Shown here piece by piece: positions 1 through 8,868 of a stretch of DNA of 64,000 nucleotides (positions within the stretch are counted from its first letter, which is position 1; the number at the start of each line of letters is the position of its first letter). Below the pieces are notes generated by a model. The model did no database searches and was not told the DNA's origin. It saw only the letters and a list, made by a program, of their open reading frames with translations. The stretch covers positions 1-64,000 of the forward strand of contig NZ_RDQM01000010.1 of NCBI RefSeq assembly GCF_003703475.1, in the 5' to 3' direction. A program made the position numbers and the translations under genes. This DNA comes from Allofranklinella schreckenbergeri (GTDB taxonomy: Bacteria > Pseudomonadota > Gammaproteobacteria > Burkholderiales > Burkholderiaceae_C).

Positions 1-117
1 TTGTCTCGTGATTACGAGCGATTGCCAGACGTACTGGGGGGATTGCACTTCGTGGTCTTTGCCATTCTCATGCTGCCCAATGCCATGCCGTTGATTCGGT
101 TGGCTCAAAGTTCATAA
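1..117 (+). CDS. IS5-family-like transposase, C-terminal end (partial)
   Basis: Frame 1 is open from the window edge to a TAA at 115-117, giving 38 codons that begin LSRDYERLPDVLGG and end RLAQSS. The SRDYER segment resembles the last catalytic stretch of IS5/IS4-type DDE transposases, where (S/K)(R/K)DYE follows the catalytic glutamate region; this is recognition from memory of the family, not a search. The stop lies 6 bases before what looks like the terminal inverted repeat of the element (end at 123), as expected for a transposase that fills its IS. The remainder lies outside the window, so completeness cannot be judged. Confidence 0.6.
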   Translation: MSRDYERLPDVLGGLHFVVFAILMLPNAMPLIRLAQSS

Positions 118-123
118 CACGCT
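1..123 (+). mobile_element. Right end of an IS5-type insertion sequence
   Basis: The strand reads into GGCTCAAAGTTCATAACACGCT at 102-123, followed by CTAG at 124-127. Read inwards on the other strand the end is AGCGTGTTATGAACTTTGAG. The same first 17 or so bases occur at both ends of the MITE-like element at 42942-43217, also flanked by CTAG, and at the solo end at 53857-53901, flanked by CTAA. A YTAR duplication is typical of the IS5 group. Only one end is inside the window. Confidence 0.65.
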
Positions 124-210
124 CTAGATGCATGGTCCTCAAGGCAATGTCTCTACAATCGGCGGCCTTTCTTGCCCTCCGCCTGCCTTGCGCCTTTCGT
201 CTTTCGCCCC

Positions 211-1032
211 ATGCTTGCCTTGTCCCTGGATAGCCGCAGACTCGCCATGTTGAAGGCGATGGGGACGGATGCGTGGTGGCTGAAGCCGCCTGCGGCCGTG
301 GCAGAGCTTGCGGCAGCGCCTGAGGCCAAGCCAGCCGCCGTGCAGGCAGCGGTAGCCTCGCCCGCAGGGGCCAGGCAAGCGCCGCCGCCGATGCAGCCCC
401 AGGCTTCGGAGCGCGCCCAAGCGAGGCCTTCGCCCGCCAAGCCCTTGCCGCCAGCGCCCAGCGCGCGGGCGGCGCATGCGCCAGCCTCATCGCCCGCTGC
501 GCGCCAGCGCGCCAGCGCACCGGCGCCAGCCGTTGTGCCCGCTTTGGCGCCGCTGGGCTTGCTGGCCGCAAGCCCGTGGCTGCGCCCCGATGCGCTTGCA
601 GCAGCGCCAGCCGCCTCGTCACCCTCTTATCTGCTGGTGGTGGACGATCTCAGCGCCTTGGGGCAAGAGCAGGAAACGGCTCAGCGCCTCTTGCACAACA
701 TGCTGCATGCCATGGGTTTGGCACAAAGCCCGGCGGTTTGGTGGAGTCAGGCGCGCCGCCTCGCTCAAGGGGAGCAGGCCACGCCCATTGAGGCGTTGCT
801 CAGCCAGTGCCAGCCCCGGGTGCTGATTGCCCTGGGGCGCGATGCGGCGCAGGCGGTGCTGGGCGATGAGCGCCCGTTGGGCGTGTTGCGCCGCACAGAG
901 CACCGCATGGCCCATGCGCCTACGGTGCCCGTGGTGGTGACGTACAGCCCTGCCTATTTGCTGCGCGCCGCACATGCCAAGCGTGGCGCGTGGGAGGATT
1001 TACAGCGTGCCCTGCAATTGGCAGCGGTGTGA
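211..1032 (+). CDS. Uracil-DNA glycosylase-like protein with a HolD-like N-terminal motif
   Basis: 273 aa from the ATG at 211; an upstream in-frame TTG at 172 would add 13 residues but has no better ribosome site. The N-terminus LDSRRLAMLKAMGTDAWW resembles the short SSB/chi-related motif seen at the start of DNA polymerase III psi (HolD) proteins. It is followed by a long Ala/Pro-rich linker (about residues 30-130). The C-terminal 130 residues contain LIALGRDAAQAVLG and YSPAYLLRAAHAKRGAWEDL, which match the end of family 4 uracil-DNA glycosylases. The usual four Fe-S cysteines and the catalytic N-terminal glycosylase motif are not visible, so enzymatic activity is doubtful. In related bacteria such a gene normally follows tsaB and rimI; here the IS5-type end lies directly upstream. 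Confidence 0.6.
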   Translation: MLALSLDSRRLAMLKAMGTDAWWLKPPAAVAELAAAPEAKPAAVQAAVASPAGARQAPPPMQPQASERAQARPSPAKPLPPAPSARAAHAPASSPAARQRASAPAPAVVPALAPLGLLAASPWLRPDALAAAPAASSPSYLLVVDDLSALGQEQETAQRLLHNMLHAMGLAQSPAVWWSQARRLAQGEQATPIEALLSQCQPRVLIALGRDAAQAVLGDERPLGVLRRTEHRMAHAPTVPVVVTYSPAYLLRAAHAKRGAWEDLQRALQLAAV

Positions 1033-1076
1033 TTGCAACAATGCAACTTTTGCCTACGGAAGAAAAGGAAGCATCC

Positions 1077-1364
1077 ATGCCTTACGGCTACGTTATTGCC
1101 AACGTCGATACCACCGATCCAGAAAAAATGGCCGAATACCGCCAGTGGAGCACCGCCGCTGTGCAGGCCCACGGTGGCGAGTTTCTGGTGCGCGGTGGGC
1201 AGCAGCAGGTGCTCGAAGGCAGCGCGTTTGCGCGCACCGTGGTGATCCGCTTTCCTGACTATGCGGCGGCCCAGGTGTTCTATGATTCGCCGCAGTACCG
1301 CAAGGCGCGTGAAATCCGCGAAGGTGCGGGCGTTTTTAATGTGGTCTGCGTTGAGGGCCTGTAA
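1077..1364 (+). CDS. DUF1330 family protein
   Basis: 95 aa starting MPYGYVIANVD, with a good AGAAAAGGAAG ribosome site 5-6 bases before the ATG. It reads as one DUF1330 dimeric alpha/beta-barrel domain: YVIANVDTTDPEKMAEYR, a central GGEFLVRGG turn, and FPDYAAAQVFYDSPQYRKAR. The function of the family is not established. In Comamonadaceae the gene commonly sits just before eno, as here, and may be cotranscribed with it although 145 bases separate them. The longer in-frame ORF starting at 990 overlaps the previous gene and lacks homology before MPYGY. Confidence 0.85.
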   Translation: MPYGYVIANVDTTDPEKMAEYRQWSTAAVQAHGGEFLVRGGQQQVLEGSAFARTVVIRFPDYAAAQVFYDSPQYRKAREIREGAGVFNVVCVEGL

Positions 1365-1500
1365 TCAGGTAATGCCTGACAAGCGCTTTGAGGCCCGGCC
1401 TGCTGTGGCGGCTTTTCGCTGCCGCCTTGCGCCGCAACGCCCATCGTGCCGTTGCCTACTCCCTTTTCCCCATTCCCTATCCGATTCAAGCTTCAATTGA

Positions 1501-2796
<1,296 letters not shown>

Positions 2797-2844
2797 GTGC
2801 GTACAGGCCCAGCGCGCTGATCCACCTCCCATTTGCCTCGCCCT

Positions 2845-3138
2845 ATGCCATTTGTGCGATTGCGTTACTTTGCCACGCTGCTGCTGCTAGTCCTTCTGGG
2901 CTGGTTGCAGTGGCAGTTATGGACGGGGCGCGGCAGTTTTCCTACCGTGGGGCTGATGCGTGAGGAAATTCGTGTGCAAAAAGCCTCGAATGAACTCATA
3001 CGCCAAGACAATGAGCGCTTGGCCAACGACATCGCGGATTTGCGCGAGGGGCGTGAAAAAATGGAGGAAATCGCCCGGCAAGAGTTGGGCATGATCAAAC
3101 CCAACGAGATTTTCGTGCAGTACACCAAGCCCAAATAA
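2845..3138 (+). CDS. ftsB: Cell division protein FtsB
   Basis: 97 aa from the ATG at 2845 (an in-frame TTG at 2833 would add four residues). FtsB is a bitopic inner-membrane protein that joins FtsL and FtsQ at the divisome. The sequence shows a short cytoplasmic start MPFVRLRYF, one membrane segment (about residues 6-22), and then a coiled coil rich in Glu/Arg/Asn (LMREEIRVQKASNELIRQ, about 35-75). It closes with the conserved EEIARQELGMIKPNEIFVQY. It lies 48 bases after eno and ends just ahead of a terminator embedded in an intergenic repeat. Confidence 0.95.
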   Translation: MPFVRLRYFATLLLLVLLGWLQWQLWTGRGSFPTVGLMREEIRVQKASNELIRQDNERLANDIADLREGREKMEEIARQELGMIKPNEIFVQYTKPK

Positions 3139-3159
3139 AACGCCGGTTTGGATGTGCTG

Positions 3160-3229
3160 CAAACCAAAGGAAAGAATCAATCAAAATAGCCGCGCCAATG
3201 GTGGCTATTTTTATTTTCTTTGGTTTGGA
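3160..3229. repeat. AT-rich intergenic repeat (family 1), copy 1, terminator variant
   Basis: Ends AAACCAAAGGAAA and TTTTCTTTGGTTT are near-perfect inverted arms. The usual asymmetric core is replaced by a 9-bp stem (AAAATAGCC / GGCTATTTT) followed by T-rich sequence. It lies 21 bases after the ftsB stop. Confidence 0.7.
3183..3215. terminator. Rho-independent terminator inside repeat copy 1
   Basis: Stem AAAATAGCC (3183-3191) and GGCTATTTT (3203-3211), loop of 11 bases. The A-rich and T-rich flanks make it usable in both directions, after ftsB on the plus strand and after the yqjK-like gene on the minus strand. Confidence 0.7.
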
Positions 3230-3306
3230 AATTTGCTGTTGCGCCACACGTAGAGCACGCCGAAAGCATGGCGCGCGGGCTTGTGGTGTGCGCAACAAGG
3301 CGGACG

Positions 3307-3732
3307 TTACAGCCTGGAGCGCTGTGCAAACTGCTTGGCGCGTTCCGCCATGCGCCAGCCGCGCCAAGCCAGCGGCGCGGCCCATACCGTGAATCGGCGC
3401 AACCGGCGCGGCCCTAGCGCCAAGACCGCGCCCAAGGCCAAGCCAATCGCGATGGGGTGGCGATACACCCTGTCACGGGCATTGAGAAACAGCGATTCGG
3501 CCACGCCCATGGCAGAGAGGGCAGGCTGTACGTTGCGCTGTTGTGCCCGGGCGCTCAAGCGCTTGCCCAGGCGCTGGCGTTGCGCCTGGATGCGGTGCAG
3601 CACGCGTGCCGTCTCCAGGCTTGCGAGCGCGACATCGCGCTCCTGGCGCAGCTCGCTGGCGGCTTGGTCCAGCGCGTGCTGGATGCGTTCGCGGTGGGCT
3701 TTGGATGGGGTAGGGCGGTGTGAGGCGTTCAT
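3307..3732 (-). CDS. YqjK-like small membrane-associated protein
   Basis: 141 aa from the ATG at 3732, preceded by GGAG seven bases upstream; a TTG at 3744 is less likely. The N-terminal two thirds is charged and helical (HRERIQHALDQAASELRQER), compatible with a coiled coil. A hydrophobic segment near residues 95-112 (HPIAIGLALGAVLALGP) could anchor it in the inner membrane, and the C-terminus is basic. It is the third gene of a block with a DUF883 and a holin-like gene, the order of E. coli yqjD-yqjE-yqjK. Function is unknown; the assignment rests mainly on position. Confidence 0.55.
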   Translation of the reverse strand: MNASHRPTPSKAHRERIQHALDQAASELRQERDVALASLETARVLHRIQAQRQRLGKRLSARAQQRNVQPALSAMGVAESLFLNARDRVYRHPIAIGLALGAVLALGPRRLRRFTVWAAPLAWRGWRMAERAKQFAQRSRL

Positions 3733-3917
3733 GGGCGTCTCCAAAGCACAGCAGCATAACGATTGGCTACTGCGGCGTTTTGAGGCGCGCCCATGTCAGG
3801 AGACAGCGAGGCTGCTGCACTTTGCGCGCCTTTTGATCGTTGTTGCGGTGGGTGCCAAGGCGTTGTGCCAATGCATAGCCTATTTGCATTCGCGCCAAGA
3901 GTGGTTTGGATAGGCTC

Positions 3918-4319
3918 TTAGAGGTGCTCACGCAAAGCGTGGAAATCCTCAGCCAATACGCGGCGCGTGAGGGCGAAGGGGCTGCCCATGCGGCGCCAGG
4001 CGCGCCAGGCAATCAACCCCGCTACGGCCATGATCGCCAGCCACACGCCCAGCACGCCGAGCCAGGCGGTGCCCCATTGCGGGGTTTGCCAGTAGTGCAG
4101 CAACACGATCATGGAGCCGACGAAAAACGCACCGAAGAAGAACAGCAGCAGCAAGGCGCTGGCCGCCAGCAGCAGCACGGTGGCTGATTTCTGCCGCTGC
4201 CATTCCAGCCGCGCCAGATCCAGCCGATCGCCCACGGCCAGGCTGCCCTCGTCGAGCCACAGGCGCGCCGATTCGCGCAGGCGCTGCACGCCTAAAAGCG
4301 ATTGCCAGTCCAGGGCCAT
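3918..4319 (-). CDS. yqjE: Phage holin family protein, YqjE-like
   Basis: 133 aa from the ATG at 4319, with AGGAG about 10 bases upstream. Two membrane helices are evident: about residues 44-70 (TVLLLAASALLLLFFFGAFF) and 82-106 (WLGVLGVWLAIMAVAGLIAW), after an amphipathic N-terminus and before a C-terminal cytoplasmic tail. This is the layout of the YqjE / holin superfamily III proteins found beside ElaB/YqjD proteins. It lies 50 bases downstream of the DUF883 gene and is probably cotranscribed. In E. coli the neighbours are linked to stationary phase and osmotic stress; that role is only inferred here. Confidence 0.8.
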   Translation of the reverse strand: MALDWQSLLGVQRLRESARLWLDEGSLAVGDRLDLARLEWQRQKSATVLLLAASALLLLFFFGAFFVGSMIVLLHYWQTPQWGTAWLGVLGVWLAIMAVAGLIAWRAWRRMGSPFALTRRVLAEDFHALREHL

Positions 4320-4369
4320 GTGCGGTGTTCTCCTATGTGTGCGTTGTGGCGGTGGCGCTGGTGCGCCAA

Positions 4370-4672
4370 TCAGCGGCGGGCCAGCAAGAAGCCCAGGACG
4401 ACGCCTGCGGCAGCGGCGATGCCGGCGGTTTGCCAAGGCGATTCGTGCACGTAGCGATCGGCCACTTCTGCGTGTTCGCGGGCGCGGACGGCGGTTTCGC
4501 GGGCGGCGCGTGCTGCGGCGTCGCGGAAGTCCTCTACACCGCTTTCAAAGCGCTGGCGCAATTGGCGGATTTGGGGGACTTCATCCAGATCGCGGCTGGC
4601 GAGCGCCTCGCGCAGATCGTCCACCAGTTTTTCAAAATCGCGCGTTTGGGGTTTGCTGGAAAAAAGGCTCAT
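4370..4672 (-). CDS. DUF883 family protein (ElaB/YqjD-like)
   Basis: 100 aa. The first 75 residues are a charged helix (FEKLVDDLREALASRDLDEV). They are followed by the family's conserved YVHESPWQTAGIAAAAGVV and a single C-terminal membrane segment ending in the double arginine FLLARR. E. coli YqjD and ElaB are C-tail-anchored inner-membrane proteins that bind ribosomes in stationary phase; the same topology is visible here. It is the first gene of the yqjD-yqjE-yqjK-like block. Confidence 0.9.
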   Translation of the reverse strand: MSLFSSKPQTRDFEKLVDDLREALASRDLDEVPQIRQLRQRFESGVEDFRDAAARAARETAVRAREHAEVADRYVHESPWQTAGIAAAAGVVLGFLLARR

Positions 4673-4860
4673 GTCAAAGCTCCTTCAGGGTGAGTCCCGC
4701 CAAAGCGGCGGTGTGAAAAAAAGCGCCGCGCTACGCAAATAGCGCGGCAGGCCGTGCATGATAAGTGTGGACGGTTGCTGAGATTGCAAGAGTTTGTACG
4801 CACATATCGGTTTTTCCAAACCCGGCGTGGCGTAAGTGGCATGCGATGGTGGTGCGGGAA

Positions 4861-6045
4861 TTAAGCCTGCGTCAAATGCCGGGCCAGCGCCTTGCGCAAG
4901 GGCTGCATGGCCTGGGCCATGCGCAGTGCGCCATCGCGTAGCAGGCGCGCGGGCAGGCGCGTGTCGCCATAGAGTTGGGCGATGCCGTTGGTGGCCTGGT
5001 ACAGCGGCCAGGTGGCCAGGCGGTGTTGGCGCTCGTAGGCGAGCAAAAAGGCTTCGTCACCCAAGGGGCGGTTGCGGCGCTTGGCCGTCCAAAGCTGCGT
5101 GGCCAGCCGGTGTTGGCTTTGCAGCCCGAAGTTAAAGCCATGCGCGGTGATGGGGTGCATGCCCACGGCGGCGTCGCCAATGAGGGCGTAGCGCGGCCCG
5201 ACAAAGCGCCGCGCGTACACGCCCACCATGGGGTAGATGTGCGGCGGGCCTTCCTTTTCCATGGCGCCCAGGCGGTGGGCGAAGCGGCGGGTGATGTCGG
5301 CGGAGATGGCGGCATCGTCCTGCGCCAGTAGCGCTTGCAGCGCGTGGGGCGGCAGCGTCAACACCACGTTGCTGCGCAGGCCGTTGAGGGGCAGCAGCGC
5401 CAGCGTTTGGTCGATGTCGAACCATTGCCAACTGATGTGCTCGTGCGGCTTTTCGTGCGCGAAGCGGCACACCATCATGCTGCGGCCAAAGTCGTGCATG
5501 GCTGCGCCAATGCCCATCATGCGGCGCGTTTCGGAGTAGCGGCTGTCGGCGGCGACCACCAGCCGCGCGCTGAGGTGGCGTCCGTCCGAGAGGTGCAAGG
5601 TGTGCTGGTGTGCGCCGGTGGCGATGCTTTTGACGCTGCTTTCGCTGAGGATGTGCACATCGCCGCGCCCCTGCTCGCGCCCTTGCTGCACGGCCTCGAA
5701 CAAGGCTTTGCGGATGAGGTGGTTGGGCACGAAATAGCCCAGTTGATCCACGCCCACCAGTTGTGCGTCGATGCGCAGGGCAAACAGCGAAGGGCCGTTG
5801 AAAATCTGCGCATCGCGCAGGGCGGAAATCTGCGTGGCATCAATGCGATCCCAAACGCCCAGCTCTTGCAGGATGCGGCGCGAGGCGTGGGTGAGTGCGA
5901 TTTCGCGCCCGTCGTACGCAGGCTCGGCCAGGGCGGCCAGCGGCTGGCGCTCCACCAGCGTCACCGTATAGCCGCTGCCTTGCATGGCTTGGGCAAAAGC
6001 CAGCCCCACGGGGCCAGCGCCGATGATGGCGATGTCTGTTTGCAT
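4861..6045 (-). CDS. ubiM: FAD-dependent ubiquinone biosynthesis hydroxylase (UbiM/UbiH/UbiF family)
   Basis: 394 aa. A class A flavin monooxygenase: dinucleotide-binding GAGPVG at residues 9-14 with the acidic end VERQP, the loop DGREIALTH near 45-53, and the FAD ribityl-binding GDAAVGMHPITAHGFN at about 290-305. These are the three motifs of the COQ6/UbiH/UbiF/VisC group that hydroxylates the aromatic ring of ubiquinone precursors at the membrane. The opening PAYDGREIALTHASRRIL and FVPNHLIRKA are what I remember of UbiM proteins, which hydroxylate C5 or several positions in Neisseria and beta-proteobacteria; which position is used here cannot be told. Monocistronic, with repeat copy 2 upstream. 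Confidence 0.75.
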   Translation of the reverse strand: MQTDIAIIGAGPVGLAFAQAMQGSGYTVTLVERQPLAALAEPAYDGREIALTHASRRILQELGVWDRIDATQISALRDAQIFNGPSLFALRIDAQLVGVDQLGYFVPNHLIRKALFEAVQQGREQGRGDVHILSESSVKSIATGAHQHTLHLSDGRHLSARLVVAADSRYSETRRMMGIGAAMHDFGRSMMVCRFAHEKPHEHISWQWFDIDQTLALLPLNGLRSNVVLTLPPHALQALLAQDDAAISADITRRFAHRLGAMEKEGPPHIYPMVGVYARRFVGPRYALIGDAAVGMHPITAHGFNFGLQSQHRLATQLWTAKRRNRPLGDEAFLLAYERQHRLATWPLYQATNGIAQLYGDTRLPARLLRDGALRMAQAMQPLRKALARHLTQA

Positions 6046-6154
6046 GAAAAGCTCTCCCTATCACTTCAAACCGGGGAAGGAAACCAGAGCGCAATGCGCG
6101 CGCAGTGGCCCGATTGTCTATCGGATGACATGGAGCTTTTCGGGCTTTCTAATT

Positions 6155-6230
6155 TTACAAATCAAAGGAAATGAAATAACCTTGTTTTGGCATGATAGGT
6201 ATTAAATGATTTTTTCCTTGATTTGTCATT
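6155..6230 (-). repeat. AT-rich intergenic repeat (family 1), copy 2
   Basis: Inverted ends TTACAAATCAAAGGAAA and TTTCCTTGATTTGTCA. The core CCTTGTTTTGGCATGAT at 6180-6196 is in the orientation I call minus. It is one of few copies in a divergent promoter region. Confidence 0.8.
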
Positions 6231-6359
6231 AAAGGGGTGGGAAATGGCCCCCGCCAACAGCGGCCAAAGGCAGGCCAAAGCAGCCAACAGGCGTTTGCCG
6301 CGCCTTGGCGGGCAGGGCAGGCGCGCGGAGCATGGAATGCTCTGTGCAGGGGCCAGTTC

Positions 6360-6365
6360 TATAAT
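6360..6365 (+). promoter_or_regulatory. Possible -10 box of fmdB-aspS
   Basis: A perfect TATAAT lies 38 bases before the fmdB ATG. The -35 region is poor (no TTGACA-like hexamer at 16-18 bases), so the call is weak. Confidence 0.35.
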
Positions 6366-6403
6366 CCGCAGTTTTGCGAATTGCGCCCATTTTTGCCTGA
6401 TTC

Positions 6404-6730
6404 ATGCCTATTTACGCTTACCTGTGCAGCCAGTGCGGCTTCCGCAAGGATGTGCTGCAAAAACTCTCTGATGCGGCCCTGACCCTGTGCCCGCACTGCG
6501 GCGCGCAGGCGTTTAACAAACAGCTTTGCGCGCCCAGCTTTCAGCTCAAAGGCACGGGCTGGTACGCCACGGATTTCAAGCACAGCGGCACAGCAGGCGC
6601 GGCCAAAACCGCCAGCGGCGATGCCAGCGCAAACGCCCAAGGCGAGGGCAACAGCGCCGCCAGCGCCCAGGCTGGCGCCGCGCCTGCGGCCCCTGCTGCC
6701 CCATCCGCGCCCTCTGCTTCGGCAGCCTGA
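6404..6730 (+). CDS. FmdB family zinc-ribbon protein
   Basis: 108 aa. Starts MPIYAYLCSQCGF and has two CxxC knuckles (C8/C11 and C29/C32), typical of the FmdB/CxxC regulatory zinc ribbon. The conserved block LCAPSFQLKGTGWYATDF follows, and the last 45 residues are Ala/Gly/Ser-rich low complexity. The function of the family is unclear; the name comes from a putative regulator of formamidase. It sits 165 bases upstream of aspS, a common arrangement in beta-proteobacteria, where a DUF502 membrane gene often lies between the two. That gene is absent here. Confidence 0.9.
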   Translation: MPIYAYLCSQCGFRKDVLQKLSDAALTLCPHCGAQAFNKQLCAPSFQLKGTGWYATDFKHSGTAGAAKTASGDASANAQGEGNSAASAQAGAAPAAPAAPSAPSASAA

Positions 6731-6895
6731 GCGCGCTGGCACGGCGAAGTCACGCAAAAGCCTCGCGTACAGCAACAGCACTTGGCGCCCCCAAGCGATG
6801 CCCTCACGGGGCGAGCCTGCGCGGGATGGTCGCCTGTCCCTCCTTCCCTCCCCTTGGCGACACCGCCCGCCAACTCCAAGAAACGGATTTTTCAC

Positions 6896-8689
6896 ATGTC
6901 AATGCGCACCGAATATTGCGGCCTGGTCACCGAAGCCCTGCTGGGCCAGACCATCACCCTCTGCGGCTGGGTCAACCGCCGCCGCGACCATGGCGGCGTG
7001 ATCTTCATCGACCTGCGCGACCGCGAAGGCTATGTGCAGGTGGTGTGCGATCCCGATCGCCCCGAGATGTTCGCTGCCGCCGAAACGGTGCGCAATGAGT
7101 TTTGTCTGCAAATCACCGGCCTGGTGCGTGCGCGCCCCGAAGGCACGAGCAACGACAACCTCAAAAGCGGCAAGATCGAAGTGCTGTGCCATGAGCTCAA
7201 AGTGCTCAACCCCTCGGTCACACCGCCGTTCCAGATGGACGACGACAGCCTGTCCGAAACCACGCGCCTGACGCACCGCGTGATGGACCTGCGCCGCCCC
7301 TACATGCAGAAGAACCTGATGCTGCGCTACCGCGTCAGCATGGCGGTGCGCCAGTTCCTGGATGCGCACGGCTTCATCGACATCGAAACGCCCATGCTGG
7401 GCAAGAGCACGCCCGAAGGCGCGCGCGACTATCTCGTGCCCAGCCGCGTGCACGACGGCCAGTTCTACGCCCTGCCGCAATCGCCCCAGCTCTACAAGCA
7501 AATGCTGATGGTGGCCGGCTACGACCGCTACTACCAGATCACCAAGTGCTTTCGCGATGAGGACTTGCGCGCCGACCGCCAGCCCGAGTTCACGCAGATC
7601 GATATCGAAACGTCCTTCCTGACCGAGCAGGACATCCGCGCGCTGTTCCAGCGCATGATTTGCGAGGTGTTTGCCAAGACCATGGGCGTGGATCTGGGCG
7701 AATTCCCTGTCATGACCTTTGCCGAGGCCATGCGCCTGTACGGCTCGGACAAGCCCGATCTGCGCGTCAAGCTGGCCTTTACCGACCTCAAGGACGTGAT
7801 GGCCGATGTGGAGTTCAAAGTCTTCTCCGGCCCGGCCACCATGCCCGGCGGGCGCGTTGTGGCGCTGCGCGTGCCCGGCGGCGGCGCCATGCCGCGCAGC
7901 GAGATCGACGCCTACACCGAGTTCGTCAAGATCTACGGCGCCAAGGGCCTGGCCTGGATCAAGGTCAACGACATCGCCAAGGGCCGCGACGGCCTGCAAT
8001 CGCCCATCGTCAAGAACCTGCACGACAAGGCCATTGCCGAGCTGCTGGCGCGCACCGGCGCGCAGGATGGCGACCTGATCTTCTTCGGCGCGGACAAGGA
8101 AAAAATCGTCAACGACGCCATGGGCGCGCTGCGCGTGAAGATTGGCCACAGCGAATTCGGCAAGGCCAATGGTCTGTTCGAAGACCGCTGGGCGCCGCTG
8201 TGGGTGGTGGACTTCCCCATGTTCGAGTACGACGAGGAAGACAAGCGCTGGGTGGCCATGCACCACCCCTTCACCAGCCCCAAGGACGGCCACGAGGAAT
8301 TGCTCGCCACCGACCCCGGCCAGTGCGTGGCCAAGGCCTACGACATGGTGCTCAACGGCTGGGAGCTGGGCGGCGGCTCGGTGCGTATCCACCGCGCCGA
8401 TGTGCAAAGCAAGGTGTTCAGCGCCCTCAACATCGGTGAGGAAGAAGCGCGCGCCAAGTTCGGCTACCTGCTCGATGCGCTGCAATACGGTGCGCCGCCG
8501 CACGGCGGCCTGGCCTTTGGCCTGGATCGCCTCATCACCCTGATGACGCGCGCCGAATCCATCCGCGATGTGATCGCCTTCCCCAAAACCCAGCGCGCCC
8601 AGGACTTGCTCACCCAGGCCCCCTCTGCGGTGGACGAAAAGCAATTGCGCGAGCTGCACATCCGCCTGCGCAACCCGCAGCCGCAATAA
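6896..8689 (+). CDS. aspS: Aspartyl-tRNA synthetase, probably non-discriminating (AspRS/AsnRS role)
   Basis: 597 aa starting MSMRTEYCG; an ATG six bases further on is equally possible. Class II synthetase with an N-terminal OB-fold, motif 2 [16 protein letters not shown], the bacterial insertion (GAD) domain, and motif 3 [10 protein letters not shown] near the end. In the anticodon-binding region it reads [11 protein letters not shown]: the histidine after RRRD is the residue reported in Pseudomonas as allowing charging of both tRNA-Asp and tRNA-Asn, whereas E. coli has leucine. The adjacent RPEGTSN loop also resembles the Pseudomonas form. Asn-tRNA would then be made by GatCAB, which is not in this window. 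A strong terminator follows at 8725. Confidence 0.98.
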   Translation: MSMRTEYCGLVTEALLGQTITLCGWVNRRRDHGGVIFIDLRDREGYVQVVCDPDRPEMFAAAETVRNEFCLQITGLVRARPEGTSNDNLKSGKIEVLCHELKVLNPSVTPPFQMDDDSLSETTRLTHRVMDLRRPYMQKNLMLRYRVSMAVRQFLDAHGFIDIETPMLGKSTPEGARDYLVPSRVHDGQFYALPQSPQLYKQMLMVAGYDRYYQITKCFRDEDLRADRQPEFTQIDIETSFLTEQDIRALFQRMICEVFAKTMGVDLGEFPVMTFAEAMRLYGSDKPDLRVKLAFTDLKDVMADVEFKVFSGPATMPGGRVVALRVPGGGAMPRSEIDAYTEFVKIYGAKGLAWIKVNDIAKGRDGLQSPIVKNLHDKAIAELLARTGAQDGDLIFFGADKEKIVNDAMGALRVKIGHSEFGKANGLFEDRWAPLWVVDFPMFEYDEEDKRWVAMHHPFTSPKDGHEELLATDPGQCVAKAYDMVLNGWELGGGSVRIHRADVQSKVFSALNIGEEEARAKFGYLLDALQYGAPPHGGLAFGLDRLITLMTRAESIRDVIAFPKTQRAQDLLTQAPSAVDEKQLRELHIRLRNPQPQ

Positions 8690-8724
8690 GCACCGCTGCC
8701 CACGGCGCGGGCAAGCATACGCAA

Positions 8725-8751
8725 GAAGGCGGCCCAAGGGCCGCCTTTTTT
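8725..8751 (+). terminator. Rho-independent terminator of aspS
   Basis: AAGGCGGCCC / GGGCCGCCTT stem with an AA loop followed by a run of T, 36 bases after the aspS stop. Confidence 0.9.
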
Positions 8752-8780
8752 CAACAACTTGCCGGATTGGTGGATTTTCT

Positions 8781-8853
8781 ACTCAAAGGAAAAATTACTT
8801 CATGTCTATCGCGCCGTAATGGCGCGATTTTTTTGTCTATTGATTGGTAATTA
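8781..8853. repeat. AT-rich intergenic repeat (family 1), copy 3, terminator variant
   Basis: Outer arms ACTCAAAGGAAAAATTA and TTGATTGGTAATTA belong to the family. The core is replaced by the hairpin ATCGCGCC-GTAAT-GGCGCGAT plus seven T, so this copy clearly works as a terminator between the convergent aspS and protease genes. Confidence 0.65.
8808..8834. terminator. Rho-independent terminator inside repeat copy 3
   Basis: Eight-base stem ATCGCGCC / GGCGCGAT, five-base loop, then TTTTTT on the plus strand. It is the second terminator after aspS and lies 35 bases from the end of the convergent protease gene. Confidence 0.8.
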
Positions 8854-8868
8854 TCGGCATGGTGTGCC

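Larger units (their letters stand above)
6046..6403. other. Divergent intergenic region between ubiM and fmdB
   Basis: 358 bases without a gene. It holds repeat copy 2 (6155-6230), a GC-rich stretch with GGCCAAAGGCAGGCCAAAG near 6263-6281, and a TATAAT at 6360-6365. The TATAAT could drive fmdB-aspS, but no convincing -35 is seen. No further structure was found. Confidence 0.6.

Noticed and set aside
6899-8737. 612-codon open frame antisense to aspS
   Set aside because: High GC content opens the antisense frame; its product is low-complexity and unlike any family, while the sense strand is a complete aspS.
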